From Stenopsyche tienmushanensis (taxonomy: Eukaryota; Arthropoda; Insecta; Trichoptera; Stenopsychidae): a DNA stretch of 64,000 bases. The position numbers and the translations under genes are program-made. The stretch lies in NCBI GenBank assembly GCA_008973525.1, contig WACJ01000501.1:2418001-2482000 (forward strand), written 5' to 3'. Shown one piece after another: positions 11,215 through 23,739 of the stretch (the stretch's first letter is position 1; each line of letters begins with the position of its first letter). The notes under the pieces are model-generated. The model had not been told where the DNA came from, ran no database searches, and saw only the letters and a program-made list of their open reading frames with translations.

Positions 11215-11900
11215 TGAAAACTATTTCAAACGCTTTTATGTGGCCCAACAATATCGATAGTGTTAAGGTTCATTTCTTGATATACACGCTTGACTCACAC
11301 TGCGCGATCCCGAGTGCATTTCAAGTCGATATTATTGAAATTCGCAAAGTTATAGGCCGACGAGGAGAAGCTGAAGAGATGAGAAACTTTAAACGCGTTT
11401 TTCTCGAAACTACTTTTCCCAAGCTTATGGAAGTACTCCTATACGCCTTAAATAAGTATTCCTTATGAAATTTGACAGGCATGTGTATAATAAACGTCTT
11501 TATCGTATAGATTACAATTATCTAAAAATATTTAAAAATGTTTATTTAATGAATAAAAAACTACAAAAAAATGTTGATAAAAACACAATTTTTTTTTGAT
11601 TGCTCACTATTTTTTTATTTTTCAATATTTCTTTTTAGTTGTAGTTTAAGCTATACACAATTTTATACAAAATAAAAATATGTTTAAGTTTTTTGCTGTA
11701 ATTCATTTGTTTAGGAGTTAAGACTTCCGTGGTAAAGAATGTCATCACTCGCGCACCGATATACATCGTCCCGCTACTATTACTACCATACTTTATCAAA
11801 CTGATATAACTTATATATATAAAAAATATTTTTATGTTCAATTAAGATTATTTAGTCAACATACTAAATATAAACGTTCTATATTCAATACTTTTTGCAT
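11215..11900 (-). repeat. R3 long AT-rich repeat, inverted copy of its central part
   Basis: This is the reverse complement of about 18250-18780. It shares GAACATAAAAATATTTTTT, GGTGCGCGAG.GATGACATTC, the AAAAAACTTAAACATATTTTTA tract, AGTGAGC.ATCAAAAAAAAA and the CGAGAAAAACGCGTTT plus CCTATAACTTTGCGAATTTC blocks. A 68-codon minus frame (11635-11841) has a counterpart at 18259-18474 ending at the same stop (KKLKHIF..YSLNYN). Similarity continues equally well past that stop, so coding is unproven. The left end (11234-11290) recurs at 36870. Confidence 0.75.
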
Positions 11901-13639
11901 TAAAAAATGTTAAAAAATCAATCACTTTTATGCCCAACAAGGTAGAAACGTCCCTTAATATCTATAGATATGGACCCAATATATTTAAATTGTAAATTCA
12001 ATTCATTATTCGCGGAATAATCCATATAAATCTGATATAAAACCCTAAATCACATATATGTAACTCATAAATGCAAGAAAAAAAAATCTCATTTATAAAG
12101 AAATCTTCAAGAATCCCATAAAATATATATCAAGATAAGTTTAAAAAAAATCAGTGATGTATACTTAAATTGATGACGTGATGCTGTTTTTTTATTGTAT
12201 TATAAGCATATATTAGGTGGGTTTACAAAAAAATCCATGAAAGTGGAGGCGTCTCGTAATTGAAGTCTCGCAGTTGGGTATTTAGGCTAAATGCAGTCAT
12301 ATTTTGGCTTCGTTCTATAAAATAACAGTGTTATTACAGTTGATTTGGCCTCGTTTTCAATCTGGCGTATTCGAAAGCCACATTTCATGGGATTATGTGG
12401 GACTTTCAACGCTTAAAGTTTTTTTCTTGCGGCACGATAATATAAAAAGTTTTATTTTGTATAATCGCGCTTTATCCATGGGATTATGGAAGACTTAAAA
12501 AAGTTCAATTTCACGGATTATTAGTCGAGTAATAAATTTACGGCGGTACGATTCCGTGAAAAATGATTGCTTATTAGGGTGGGTCCTTTTCGGATTAGGA
12601 CCAATTTGTAAATCGAAGGCAACAAGCCCCTATGAGAATAGTTGGGCACCTTGCTGGCTATTGGCCGGCCAGGCGATAAAAGGAAATTAGTTTCATAATG
12701 GCGGCTAATCCGCTTCCGCTTCCGCTATCGATCTTTTCTTTAAACCTACTTTACATCCTCGGGAGGATTCCTCTCCGCGCCGGATCTGCGGAATTCCTCC
12801 TCCGGCATCCAACAGGACCAAATTCAATTTTACCCACGCGAAACAAATCTATTTAAATGGGGAAAAATACGCCCTCATCAGATCAATCTCCTATTTGCAC
12901 TGCCGGCGAAGCCTTTTAATCGCATCCTTCACTCAAACTCTATTTATATTCCTAAAAATTTACATACTTTTATCTATATTTAACATACACCTCATCCCTC
13001 GACACCCCATCCTATGAAATTATTACATCTGACATGATATAAATCAGGTTTTTAGCATACGGCTCCAAAAATAAATTCGAATATAAATGGGGAAAATTAT
13101 GAAATCCCAACTTTAAATGAATGTGACATGGCATACTATCATCTTTCTTTGTCTTCGTCTTCCTCGCTTTTATTCCTTGGGGGCTACAACAAAGACAGGA
13201 TGTCTCACGGTTGCAGCTTATTTCTGGTTGTCGTCACTACTTCCGTACGTCTGTTGTAAATGAAATCCAACCCCCGGCATCTTTGAAATTTTTGAACTGA
13301 CTTTAAAATAAAATCCAAAAATATTTTAGCCTTTTAGTCAACTTAAATGAATATAAAAATCTTAAAAATATTTATTTACACGACGTTAGAGCAATATTGA
13401 TGATCAGATCTTGTACATAATACTACAAGGGTGGTTTCAGAAGTATCCGAATGAAATTGCATCTTATTAACCAGTCTCAAAATTTGAGATTTTGTCAACG
13501 TCAACCTCAACATTTAATTTATTTCTATCTTTTAAATGAAGAAGAATTGAAAATTCACTCTCCCAGAAATATGTATTATAGACACAAATGGAACTAAAAC
13601 TCGAAAGGCAAGCATCGTCACATTTGGGAATGAATGATA
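11901..13639. other. no gene seen
   Basis: AT-rich to about 12500, then more balanced single-copy DNA (12540-12900). It contains one TCTCGCAGTTGGG motif at 12266-12278. Confidence 0.5.
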
Positions 13640-13985
13640 CTGTAGCGTAGTAGCGATATCTTCTATTTCTCTTCAGGTGCAATGTGCTATTTTAACAGCG
13701 CCATCTCTTGTGGCCCCACGAAGACATTGCACCTGCTTACCGACCGATCGCTTCTTGCGCGTGCATCGTTACCGGTTGGATAGTGACGCGCGGGAGGCGA
13801 GAGTCGGGAGAGTCGTCGCTTGGCCTTGGCTGCGGGAGGTCGTCCCTCCTGCAGCCAGACCTCTCTCTCTCAATCTCTCCCTCATGTGTATTAAATATTC
13901 CCATCCATATAAATGAAATAAGAAACCACAATATTACTAATGTTTGTCTTAGAAAAGTGTTCGAAATTAAACGTGGCACTTTGAT
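13640..13985 (-). repeat. R1 repeat, long copy
   Basis: Read in reverse it has every R1 block: the CAGGTGCAATGT side, the GATGGCGCTGTTAAAAT segment, GCGATCGGTCGGTAAGCAGG, CGACTCTCCCGACTC, GGCTGCAGGAGGGACGACC and the left flank to GTGCCACGTTTAATTTCG at 13985. With the 3150 copy it defines the longest visible version of R1. Confidence 0.75.
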
Positions 13986-14034
13986 GGTTAATTCAAGGGT
14001 AGCAAAAATGGATTTCGTGTCAATGTAGTTTCTT

Positions 14035-14700
14035 ATTCTTTCAGTTCGGGGAAGAAACGCTGAAGTTCATTTTCAAGGGATTCGAGATGCCCAGAAATCT
14101 CCTCCTTAAAATTTTCATTCATTTCGCCTTCAGATTCATCTAACAAACTGCAGAGTTTTTCAAACATTGCAATATTTCCAAGATTTATTTTTCTTCGCCA
14201 GTTTTGCAGCTTGGATAAAAATGCCCTGAGATTATCGCGCCATAATATTCGTTTATTTTCTCTGAAGTTCCAGGCTAAACCTATTCTGCTGTTCTACTAT
14301 ATCTGCTAAATATGCTATTCTTTTCAGCTAAGCTTTGTCGATAAAGCTTATCAAAATGTCATGTTTCTCCTGTACTTCCAGGAACAACTCGATTTCATCT
14401 TTAAATTCAGACACGATTCATAACACTTCCTTTCGACAAGCAGCATACTGCAGTGTAGAAAAGAATAACATAGTGATCAGAATCCATGTATTTGCAAGGA
14501 TCTTCAAACAAACTGGTGTTGTTTGAAGCTCCATGGAGCTCCAGATTTGATGTAATTTACGATTTTTATCAACGAATGAAATACCTCTTGCAGAGGAGTT
14601 AGAAGTCTTACTGAAAAAGGCATACCGGTAAATCATGCAGATTGCTTGGGGAGCTACTTCTTTTACTTTTTTCTGAAAGCCCGATTTTGACCCAAACATT
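14035..14700 (-). pseudogene. hAT transposase remnant, ZBED5/SCAND3-like
   Basis: On the minus strand the sequence begins MFGSKSGFQKKVKEVAPQA with IYRYAFFSKT shortly after, a good match to the GFQ.KVKEVAP..CIIHR.ALASK segment of the hAT transposase core of ZBED5, FAM200 and SCAND3-type proteins. After a gap, EFKDEIELFLE (about 14390), DIVEQQNRFSLELQ (about 14260) and GISNPLKMNF-type FF.EL sequence (about 14050-14080) follow in the family order. Stops and frameshifts interrupt it, and the N-terminal BED finger and C-terminal dimerisation region are missing. It is a dead transposon gene; domesticated relatives exist in vertebrates, but nothing here suggests use. Confidence 0.7.
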
Positions 14701-14814
14701 TAATTGCTAGTCAAGTTAGTAAAGTTGAATTTCTTCTTATTAAAATAAAAATAGCTCTTTGGTGAATATTCTTTTTTAGTTGACTACACCACAGAAAACC
14801 CGTTGCGACCCCTA

Positions 14815-15150
14815 GGTTGGTAACCGATGGTATGAATGGAGGTGTTCTTTCGCTTACAATAGTAAAATATTGGTTGGCAGAGTTTAAACGAGGCCGTACG
14901 AGCTGCCAAGATGAACATTGCAGCGGTCGACCAAATTAAGTGACCACGCCAGAAATGGTGTCAGAAACATACAATCGTATTGGATGACTGTCGATTGAAA
15001 GTGCGTAAGCTAACATACATAGTCGGCATTCCAAAAAGCGCTGTACCCTGCATATTGAATGAAAATTTGGACATGTGAAAGCTGTGCACAATATGGGTGC
15101 CGCGTTTGCTCACAGTGGAACAAAACAGCGTCGTAAAGACCAATGACTTA
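14815..15150 (+). pseudogene. mariner transposase N-terminal half, degenerate
   Basis: The plus strand reads VKYWLAEFKRGRTSCQDEH.SGRPN and then TPEMVSE, the mariner paired helix-turn-helix region with its GRP linker motif. After stops and frameshifts, segments like ILNENLDM and a WVPR-like AHSGTKQRRKDQ follow. About one third of the usual roughly 345-residue transposase is present, without the catalytic aspartates. It belongs to a different lineage from M1 and M2. Confidence 0.75.
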
Positions 15151-17299
15151 AATTATCTATTGATCATTTTTGTATATGGAGCGTTCCCACATAATACCAA
15201 ACGACGTCGTACGACAGACTGACAACTTGAATTTGAATGTTCAATTTCAAATGAGAATTCATATTCGATCATTTGATCGAACATTCACAAAACATTCTGA
15301 AATAATTTACTTTTACAAATATTTATAAAAGTGCATAAAGACAAATTTATGCATATACAGAAGCATACTATAAGTTAGCTGTCCGAGTTTCATTTTGAGA
15401 TTGATGTGCTGAATATGAACATTTTAATTCAAACATAAAAACGTATTAAAAATATATTTGGAATCATTATTGATACAATTTAGGCATTTTTGTTTGATAA
15501 TGCACATATATGGATAGTATTTCAATATTTAATGGACTTTTTTGGGAGATAAATTGACGTCTTTCTCATTAATCTTTTTAATGTTCAAGCAATTTTGCAG
15601 TCTAGAAATTGGCAATATGTCGTTCTTCTGATGTTGGTTGGCAAACAAAGATTTTACTACGGTTTTGCTTGATTAAAAAAATGAATTTTGTCGTGGAATA
15701 TTTGCCCAAGCTATGGAGGCTATCATGTTTGCTTCGTTCTTGTTTTCTTCTTTGGCATTTGATGCTTACTATGGAACGCAATTTCATCATAGTACATTAC
15801 ACACGTCAAATCAGAGTCTCTCATAAATTTCCATAATGGCATAAATATTGTCGCAAATAAACTAATTTGGCTAACAGCATGTCGGTCTGCCCGCATCTCC
15901 AGCGTTGCCTTTTAATATCTTGGCCCTCTAAGACAACGCATTATTCCAAAATAACCGCATTTACATGGCAAGAAGTTGCCACCAATCCTCGGATGCCACT
16001 ATATGAACAACTTTGGATTTGTAAAACCCACCACCAAATGTCAAGTGATATTAAATTCACTCGATCAAGTGTGGCCTGGAACTGGCCAAACTCTAATTCT
16101 GGAATAGAGAATGAGCTCCATTAACCTCCGAACTTTGCCCTCTACAATTTTACATAGTTTTGCTACTAACGACTGCACGCCGCGCTTGAAAGCTCGTGAG
16201 CTTTCATTAGGCGCAATTTATTTTGGTGCTCGAATTTTGAATAATTCCAAACGAGGGCTTCATGTATCATATGGCCGATTCGCCGTGGGTCTTCCATCTA
16301 AATTATCAATGAAAGCCATCGAACGGGAACAAAAGGTCAAATGGCTGTCAATATAACACACGGACGGCGGGGAATACATACATAATGCCTGCTTAATATA
16401 AGAGCGACTTAAAAATTCTATTTGGAAACGAAATTGGGTTTCTGTTTTTAAGTCGTGACGTGCAAACGCTGGCATGTCGCGATCAACCCCCGAGGATTGA
16501 TTGACAGTTGCATCAGCTTTCTGCCGATATTTAATCTAAGAAAGTCTGCAAAGCATCATCGTATAGAAGCAAGAAACAATCGAGAAAGCTCCAAGAAAAC
16601 GCTATGACCTACATTTCAAACTAAATATATGCTTACATTGTATCAAAGAATCAAAAGATTGACTCATGTAAAAACATATTTAACACAATGCCAAAATGGT
16701 AATCAAATATCTTATGTATTAACTGTTGAAAATATCAATATTTCAACATCTGTATACTGCTAATGATAAGAAAATCATTATATTGCAGTCATAAAGCCGT
16801 TGATAAACCACCTTAAACAGTTCGAAAAATGTTTTTTTTTATTCCACAAATTATTAGTAAAACTATTCAAGAATATGTTTTGGAGATTAATCGTAGAACT
16901 ATATTTGTCCTGCGACTCTTGGGTATTGGTAGATAAGGACTAAACTTATTCAACAATTACATGGACAACAGCAAATGGTATAGCTAATAACCTTACAATA
17001 GAAACAACTGTCGATTCAAAGAAAGAAGATTAATCGAAAGATTAATTACTGAGTACTAAAGTACTAAGAGATGTTTAGATGGTTGTAGTACTAAGAAATG
17101 GGTGGACTAAAGCTATTTGTTGGCTCACAGAGCTTTAATTATGTACGCCAAATGGATGAGTGGTGCATCAAACGATAGAATAGAAGCAGCGTAGTGGAGA
17201 ACAAGGAAGCTCGGAAAGCTCGAAAAAAGAAGAGATGTAAGCTCAAAATTATGCGTATGAAGAAGGTGAAGGGTTGTTATATGGTGCTGCTAGGTAGTT
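15151..17299. other. no gene seen; one notable inverted repeat
   Basis: Single-copy DNA. GAAAGCTC-GT-GAGCTTTC at 16188-16205 is a perfect 8-bp-arm inverted repeat resembling others at 41901, 49248 and 52091. Confidence 0.5.
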
Positions 17300-18985
17300 T
17301 ATACTATTTATTACTACCTTAAATTTCTCATTTTTGGTAATTTTTTTTCAAGGGCATTTTTTTCGAAACCACTTTTTTTTCAACTTTGGTACATTCTAGC
17401 TCAAAAAGTTATGAACCATTTTTTTTTAATTTCTTGTAAATATTTTTTATTTAATTTTGATCTATGCTAACCTAATTTTGTGTTAATTTTATTGTTTAAA
17501 TATTTTTTTGTTGCAAGAAAAGTGCAAAAAATACTTAAAAAATCGTACTATTTTGTTTAAACATGTTTTTTTTAATTTTTCAGTCAAAATTTGGTTCACT
17601 TATTTAGAAATTATATTATTAATAATATTCAGATGTAATATTGAATTCAATTAAAAATTGTGATTAGCACATTGTACCAAAGCAATAACTCTAATAGCAA
17701 CCTTCCATGAGGAGCACCTTATAACTTTACTATGTAAAAAAAATCAAGTGCATTTCAAAATATTAAAAAATATTGTCAAAGCTTAAACATATTCTAATTA
17801 TTTCTTCCCCGTTAAAAAAAATACAAAAAACGTTAAAAAATCTTACTAAAAAAGGTACTTATTAACATTTTAAAAATATACAAAATAACTAAAAAACAAA
17901 TTAAAATTAAAAAAGTTATGGGCTGTTAAATTATAAGGAATAAAAAATTCGTGTCTGGTAGATACGGTTTTAGTCCTTTTTAGTCATCTAAAATTAAAAA
18001 AATACACACAAAGATAAAAAATAATTTTATTTTTGCAAAATGGCGACTGTTTAAAAAAATACATTTTTGAACTTATTTTTTTCAATTTTAAATTTTTTAA
18101 AATAGTTTAAAATAAAATTTTGAAACAAATCTGATAAGAACTATAGAATATTATATATAAAAGGTTTAAATTTGAAGTAAATTAGTCAATTAGAACTTGA
18201 GATATCTTGTCAACATCTTGTTGGACATAAAAGTGATCGATTTTTTTAACATTTTTTTATGCGAAAAGTGTTGAGTGGGCGATCTTTATTGAACATAAAA
18301 ATATTTTTTATTAAAAACATAAAAAGTTTGACAAAGTATACCAAGTATGTCGGTGCGCGAGCGATGACATTCTTCACCATGGAAGTCCTAAATTTTGAAC
18401 GCGTGATTTGCAGCAAAAAACTTAAACATATTTTTACTTTGTATTATATTATGTATAGCTTAAATTACAATTAAAAAGAAATATTAGAAAATAAAAAAAA
18501 TAGTGAGCGATCAAAAAAAAATTGTGTTTTTATCAACATTTTTTGTAGTTTTTGGTTCATTAAATATACAATTTTTAATATTTTTAGATAATTGTAGTCT
18601 ATATGACGAAAAATTTTATTATATACATGCTTGTTAAATTTTATAATGAATGCTTATCTAGGGCGTGCAGGAGTACTTCCATGAGCTTGAAAAAAGTAGT
18701 TCGAGAAAAACGCGTTTCCTCGTCGGCCTATAACTTTGCGAATTTCAATAATAGACTTGAATATTCTATAAAAGAACTATATACAGATCTTACTACATTA
18801 TTTAATTTATTAAAAAATATATTAGAAGCTTGGTTGCTTATTAAATAATTCATCAATCATTCGGTGCGGCGACTAACCATTGAAAAGCGCATCTGTTTTG
18901 GTCATAAATTAAACTATGATCGCCTCGCACTTTTTATCGTAATGTAAAAATGACCTATTTCCCACAAATCAAATCATATCAAGAC
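17300..18985 (+). repeat. R3 long AT-rich repeat, longest copy
   Basis: The left third (17390-17760) resembles 46840-47200, sharing a TCAAAATTTGGTTC stretch and AGC.ACCTTCCAT. The middle (17940-18240) resembles 25760-26000 and 55560-55680. The centre-right (18250-18780) resembles 11330-11900 inverted. The right end (18780-18960) matches 26110-26300 closely, including GTGCGGCGA.TAACCATTGAAAAGCGCAT and GATCGCCTCGCA. The element is therefore mosaic and about 1.6 kb. No transposase is visible. Terminal repeats could not be identified. Confidence 0.7.
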
Positions 18986-19800
18986 TTTAAATATTAAGGT
19001 TAAATCGCTCAAATTTATATTTTTATTGCTCTGTGAGCGATCCAAAATTATTGCCTCGTAAAACTATTTAATCGTCTGAAAGAGAGTTTTCAGAGCTAAA
19101 ATTGTAAAACTCGAGCATAGTCAGTTAAAGCGATCTCCAGTGCGATATCGATTTTCGAACCAAAAAAAAAAATGAAATAAATCTTGATTCCGTTTTATGC
19201 GCTCGCTGAAGTTTTAATTGCGTACTTAATTTAAGTGGTTGTGCATCTATCTGGAATATACGACTTCTGACACCATTTTCATTGGTTATTAAATGGTTTC
19301 AAAATGGAACGGTTGGGATAAAAAGTGCAAGTCGAGCGATTGATACCGAACCTGAAAGCTGGCGTCGTTATGATTAGGTGCTTTTAAAAGCTCGCCATTC
19401 GAAGTATTATACGGTGAACTTTAAGCTCTGAAGAATGCAACCAACGGGAAGCTTAAAGTTGCAAAGGGAAAAAATCTGGCTTAAGTATCTGTGGATTTAC
19501 ATTTTTCATTTCTCAAAATACATTTTATGCATAAATTTAATCAAATTGTTAGATTATTTTGCTGACCTAAATGGAAGATATAAACCCATTTAATCAGCGG
19601 GATAATTTGTATATACATTTTAACTGGCAATTAAACAGGAATTTTAAAAAGCATCCGGCCCTCAAAATATCTTCATCTGACTTCTGACTTTTCTGCGCAG
19701 ATGCTCTATAAGTAAGCTTTGTTTTAATATATTTTCCATCAACAAGTAAGGGTTCAAAACAGATTCCCGAGATCAGGGTATTTTTTTTTAATTTCAAAGT
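18986..19800. other. no gene seen
   Basis: Single-copy DNA; nothing recognised except AAAGCTC-type motifs near 19382-19425. Confidence 0.5.
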
Positions 19801-21017
19801 TGGCACACTTGGCATATAAGGGGTATCCTAACGATCTGTTTGTGTGGGCCCCGCGTGTTTGTCGGCCATTTTGTTCAGTCATAGTAAATTCTTCCGATAG
19901 AGAAGTCGTCGCGCACTCCCGTTATCGCTCATCCATGCGAGATCCGCGCTTTCAGCCGTTTTTTAGCTTGCAGAACAATACCGCCCCGAATATCCATCAG
20001 AAGCTCATGGAAGTTTATGGTAGTGATTAGGGAATCCAATCCCGAGCCAAAATTTCAAAATCAGACTACTCCCGGGATCCCAGAAAGATAATAATACAAT
20101 TCAAAAATATACAAATAAAACACTAAAAATTTAAAATATTATTTTGTAAATATGTCCGAAATAACATTAAAGCATCGAGTGCTTCGTCATTTAGTCTGGA
20201 TCTGATTTTGAAAGCCAAGGGAATTTATTTCCGTTGCTGCAGATAAATAATTTTATACTATAATACTTTGATGTGATTCGTAATTATATTATGGAAGAAT
20301 ACAAAAAATCTGAGCCCCGTATCTATTATATTTCATATCAATATTCCCATTATTAGAGTCGAGGTGTAGTAAATACATCACCGGTAGGGAAATGTTAATA
20401 TAAAAATTCTAAAAACTTATATGTATTGTACATATAGATTAGATAGTTACTATCCCTGGGCATCGCCTAAGCTCGCCAATTAACAGTTACACTACTGTTT
20501 CCAAGCGTCCAGATTTCGGCTGGAATGTCTCGATTTAGTAGCCTTCGTTGTACTGGCGAGGTGTATGATTTCTGTTAGATAAAAATTTCAATCCTGAATT
20601 TTTCGAGATAACAATTACTAATCCTGGGATTCATTAGCACCTAAAATTGTCCAGGATCCCAGGTTTGGATTCGTTAGTAGTGATGTAGTAAGTTGACAAC
20701 CATCCATGAGACCATCAGTGATTTCTGATGAACTTTTGCCAAAAATTGAAGTATAAGTACGAAATGATCGTCATGTGATGCTTAATGACCTTCACAAATA
20801 ATTTCCTGGCATTACTCTAAGTCTCTTAAGTGATATTTTGCCGGAAAATTTTAATTATAAGAAATTATGAGCGAGATAGGTGCCCAGGAAGCTCACATCT
20901 GATCACCGTATATGTCATTGGCGTACAAAAGCTGGTGTACCGAGTATAGAAATGCTTCAATCTTGATGGCGATTACTATCTTATATAAATGTTTTAACCT
21001 TACTTTCTGGATAACCC
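19801..21017 (+). mobile_element. mariner M1, split by a hAT insertion
   Basis: The left part (19801-20027) carries the M1 5' block with GTTTGTCGGCCATTTTGTTC and GAAGTCGTCGCGCAC. The right part (20685-21017) resumes with degenerate transposase: GRP-type SVISDEL-like sequence, then SLLSDILPENFNYKKL and VPRKLT, the mariner helix-turn-helix to linker region, with stops. It ends in TACTTTCTGGATAACCC followed by TA, the same end as at 50930. Without the insertion, the two parts join in the same order as the uninterrupted M1 sequence at 50520-50600. No catalytic domain remains. Confidence 0.75.
20028..20676 (-). mobile_element. hAT non-autonomous element with perfect 8-bp target duplication
   Basis: The left end is TAGGGAATCCAATCCCGAGC; the right end reads GGATCCCAGG..TTGGATTCGTTA, an imperfect inverted copy. 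GTAGTGAT flanks it on both sides (20020-20027 and 20677-20684), the 8-bp duplication typical of hAT transposition. Internally it carries ACACCTCGA..ATAATGGGAAT (reversed) and part of the transposase C-terminal region, but the ERAFSAAN dimerisation motif seen in the 31443 copy is deleted. Length 649 bp. Confidence 0.85.
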
Positions 21018-22615
21018 TAGTATAATATTTTTTCTAGTTATTTTCAACACTCAGACAAATTACGTAAATAAAACAATCCCAAGGTAACTCCAATAAATAG
21101 TCTAGAATTTTCATCTGACATATTTATAATCTGAGGAGTAACCGCGACTAGACAAAACATATTTTTCAGCAGATAAGTGATTAAGTATAGTAGACAATAG
21201 AAATTAAACTATTTATATAGAACTATATCAAGAATAAATTTTGCTCGCATAGGCAAGCCCGGAGCAGCTTTAAATGATGATCTTGTTTCATTGTCCTGTC
21301 TCTTTATTTTACACTATTATAAACATTTCAAGCAACAATGGGATAGTGTAAACAAAGGGTGTCCAATCTCATAGGTCCCGACGAACAATGTGGCGCCCGT
21401 CCCTGCAGCCGAGGGTAAGCCCCATCAACCAATCCAGGAACACAAGACAGGAATCTTCCCGGGCTTATTTATTAAAACTCATACGTCGTCACGGGAAGGC
21501 TTTGCAGGAGCGCCAAGCAAAGTTTATTCATAAATAACTCGAGTCTATTCTACACATTTTTTATGAATCCACTGCCGCCTCCCGAGTTATTCAACTTCAG
21601 CAGTTTGCCAGTCCGGCGGCAAGGGGTTGCGGTAAAATAGGTCACCTTTTCTCGTCGGAATATTCCGGCTGTACATGTGCACAAAATCTCATATTCAACT
21701 GTCGTAGGAAAATTTTATGTGACAAAAGTCGTTCTGCATATTCAGTGGATTCGGTGTATAAATAAAATATCAGCACAGTCTGAAAATAATTTGCCCGTCG
21801 TGGGAGATGAGTTACCTCCCAAAGATGTATGTGTTTAACATTAACACCCTTTTGAAAAAAAATAATCAAACTTGCCAAACGAGCTTAAATCAATCATATA
21901 CATACCCCGGATTATATGAATTTTATTGAGATGAAGGATAAAAAGCATTCAGAAGAATAATTACTTTAAATATTTAATGAACTAAATACCATAACAATAC
22001 CAATTTGGCGGCGAGAAAGTGTATTCTTCCCGCTGGCTCATCTGTATTCTCGTAGCGGGCCCCTCTTCAAATGAATATAAAAATGATCATGGTTTAAACA
22101 AGTTATTGCTCAGTTAATATAATATTTCAGACGACAAAATTGAAAAGCAGTGTATATCATTTCAATTTTATACAGCGGACTCTTACTGTAAAAGTTGCTC
22201 GCAATTGCAGCTTCTTGCAATTTTTTAGTCTTATATCCGCACCAACCGTCCGATTATATAAACGAACCGGATTCAATGCTATTTTCCGGCATAGTCCACC
22301 GAAGACCGAATGCTTTGGAAAACCTTTGGTAGTGTGCATGTAATAACTCTACAAAGTTTCATTGCGATCAGATGAATAGAATAGGAGGGTATACAAAACG
22401 AACAGAGGACGAACTTACAACACATTTAAAAAACTGTGATCCAAAGTAGCAATAAATGACAATAAAATAAAAATTGAACACGATCAGTTAGTTGCTACGG
22501 GAGTAGATAGATGTTGAAGACATTGAAAAAAAAAATTATATATTCTTCTTCTTCTTCATGCGCCCTGTCCTTCAAGAATATTGGTAAACAGAAATTCCTT
22601 ATTAGTTTTATTTAA
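21018..22615. other. no gene seen
   Basis: Mostly single-copy DNA. At 21371-21420 an AG|GTCC..GAGG|GTAAGC arrangement could mimic a 40-nt exon, but the acceptor tract is poor. A TTC run lies near 22544-22558. Confidence 0.5.
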
Positions 22616-23330
22616 CCTATTAAGCGCGGACGCTCCTTTACAATGCGCAACTTATTTTGGTTAGGACGTATATATACGTCCCGCCCACCTGGCGTGAATT
22701 CATATTTTATTTTTTTAAAGGTGCTTAAAATTTATAGAAAAATCAATAAAACATACTTTTTTATTTATTTAGATACATAAGCACATAAATAAAATGGAAA
22801 AATAGAGTTTAAAAAAATAAAATATATACATACACAAATTCAAAACTCATCTTCTGTGTGATGTATTTTAAAACGGTTGTTGACACGTAGTGCTACCTCA
22901 CAATCCGGACACTAGTATGTAGATTTTCTCTTTTTTGTAATAAGCTCGAAATTTCCTGGCTTTAGTTCCCTTTCATGTGTTCTTTGAAAATGCCTTTCAA
23001 ATAAGCGTGAGGGTTTAGGTGTAATGCTGTCTTTTGATGGCATAGATTGGCTTTTTACTATGTTGTCTGAAATGAACATCAATACGTCTTTTTTATACTT
23101 CCATTTTAAAACTATAAGTTTGCCTTTGAATATTACCTTATGCTACTAGTCACCGTTTACTAAGTACACGTCCACTTAAACACAATAGCGAAGTGCAACC
23201 AATTTGCCGTTAAACAAAAAAAAGTCCCGCCTACTTTATATAAACAGTGGGCGAGACGTATATATACGTCCTAATCAATTTCGATGCAGTTTACGTTTGA
23301 CGTATATATACGTCCCGCCCACCTAACATG
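22616..23330 (-). mobile_element. piggyBac-type element, copy 1, TTAA-flanked
   Basis: TTAA lies on both sides (22612-22615 and 23331-23334). The ends are inverted: CCTATTAAGCGCGGACG at left and, reversed, CATGTTAGGTGGGCGGGACG at right. Three copies of the perfect 16-bp palindrome GACGTATATATACGTC lie near the ends (22665, 23255 and 23299). Length 715 bp, far shorter than an autonomous piggyBac (about 2.4 kb). It retains only the 3' end of the transposase gene. Confidence 0.85.
22840..23043 (-). pseudogene. piggyBac transposase C-terminal cysteine-rich domain remnant
   Basis: A 68-codon minus frame reads MPSKDSITPKPSRLFERHF, then KKRKSTY, an internal TAG, CPDCEVALRVNNRFKIHH, and a TGA at 22840-22842. 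This is the piggyBac C-terminal pattern: RL..HF linker, then a K.T-Y-C..C...LC...CF..YH finger. Two finger cysteines are now arginine (CGT for TGT) and the upstream CxxC is missing, so the domain is broken. The catalytic DDD region is absent. Confidence 0.75.
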
Positions 23331-23739
23331 TTAATATTTAATTTAAAAAATAGTATTCATATTCAAATTTAATTAAGAGTTCTTCCGCCCCAGGATAATA
23401 AATCCGGTCATGACATATTCTGAAACATGTAAATTTTGAAGTTATCTAGGCTAAATGTGACAAAGGCATACGACATAAACGAGTGCGCATACTTTTTGTA
23501 TGTCAAAAGTACGAGTAAAGTGGCCTAGTTGGATAAAATGGTCATTTGAAACGTTACAGGGCTTATGACGTTCGTTATATAATATACAGGAGAGCATGAA
23601 AATATATTTTTTCTTTCATAAGCCACTTAATTATACATTTATTTTGAAAGTCTTTGCCAATTGTTTACCAATGAAGTGATTTTTTTATTTATTTTTATTT
23701 ACAAAATCTTACAAAACCTAATTTCCTGTATTATTACGT

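Noticed and set aside
21375..21414. Possible 40-nt micro-exon between AG and GTAAGC
   Set aside because: The upstream tract is not pyrimidine-rich, no reading frame resembles dpr, and such motifs occur by chance.
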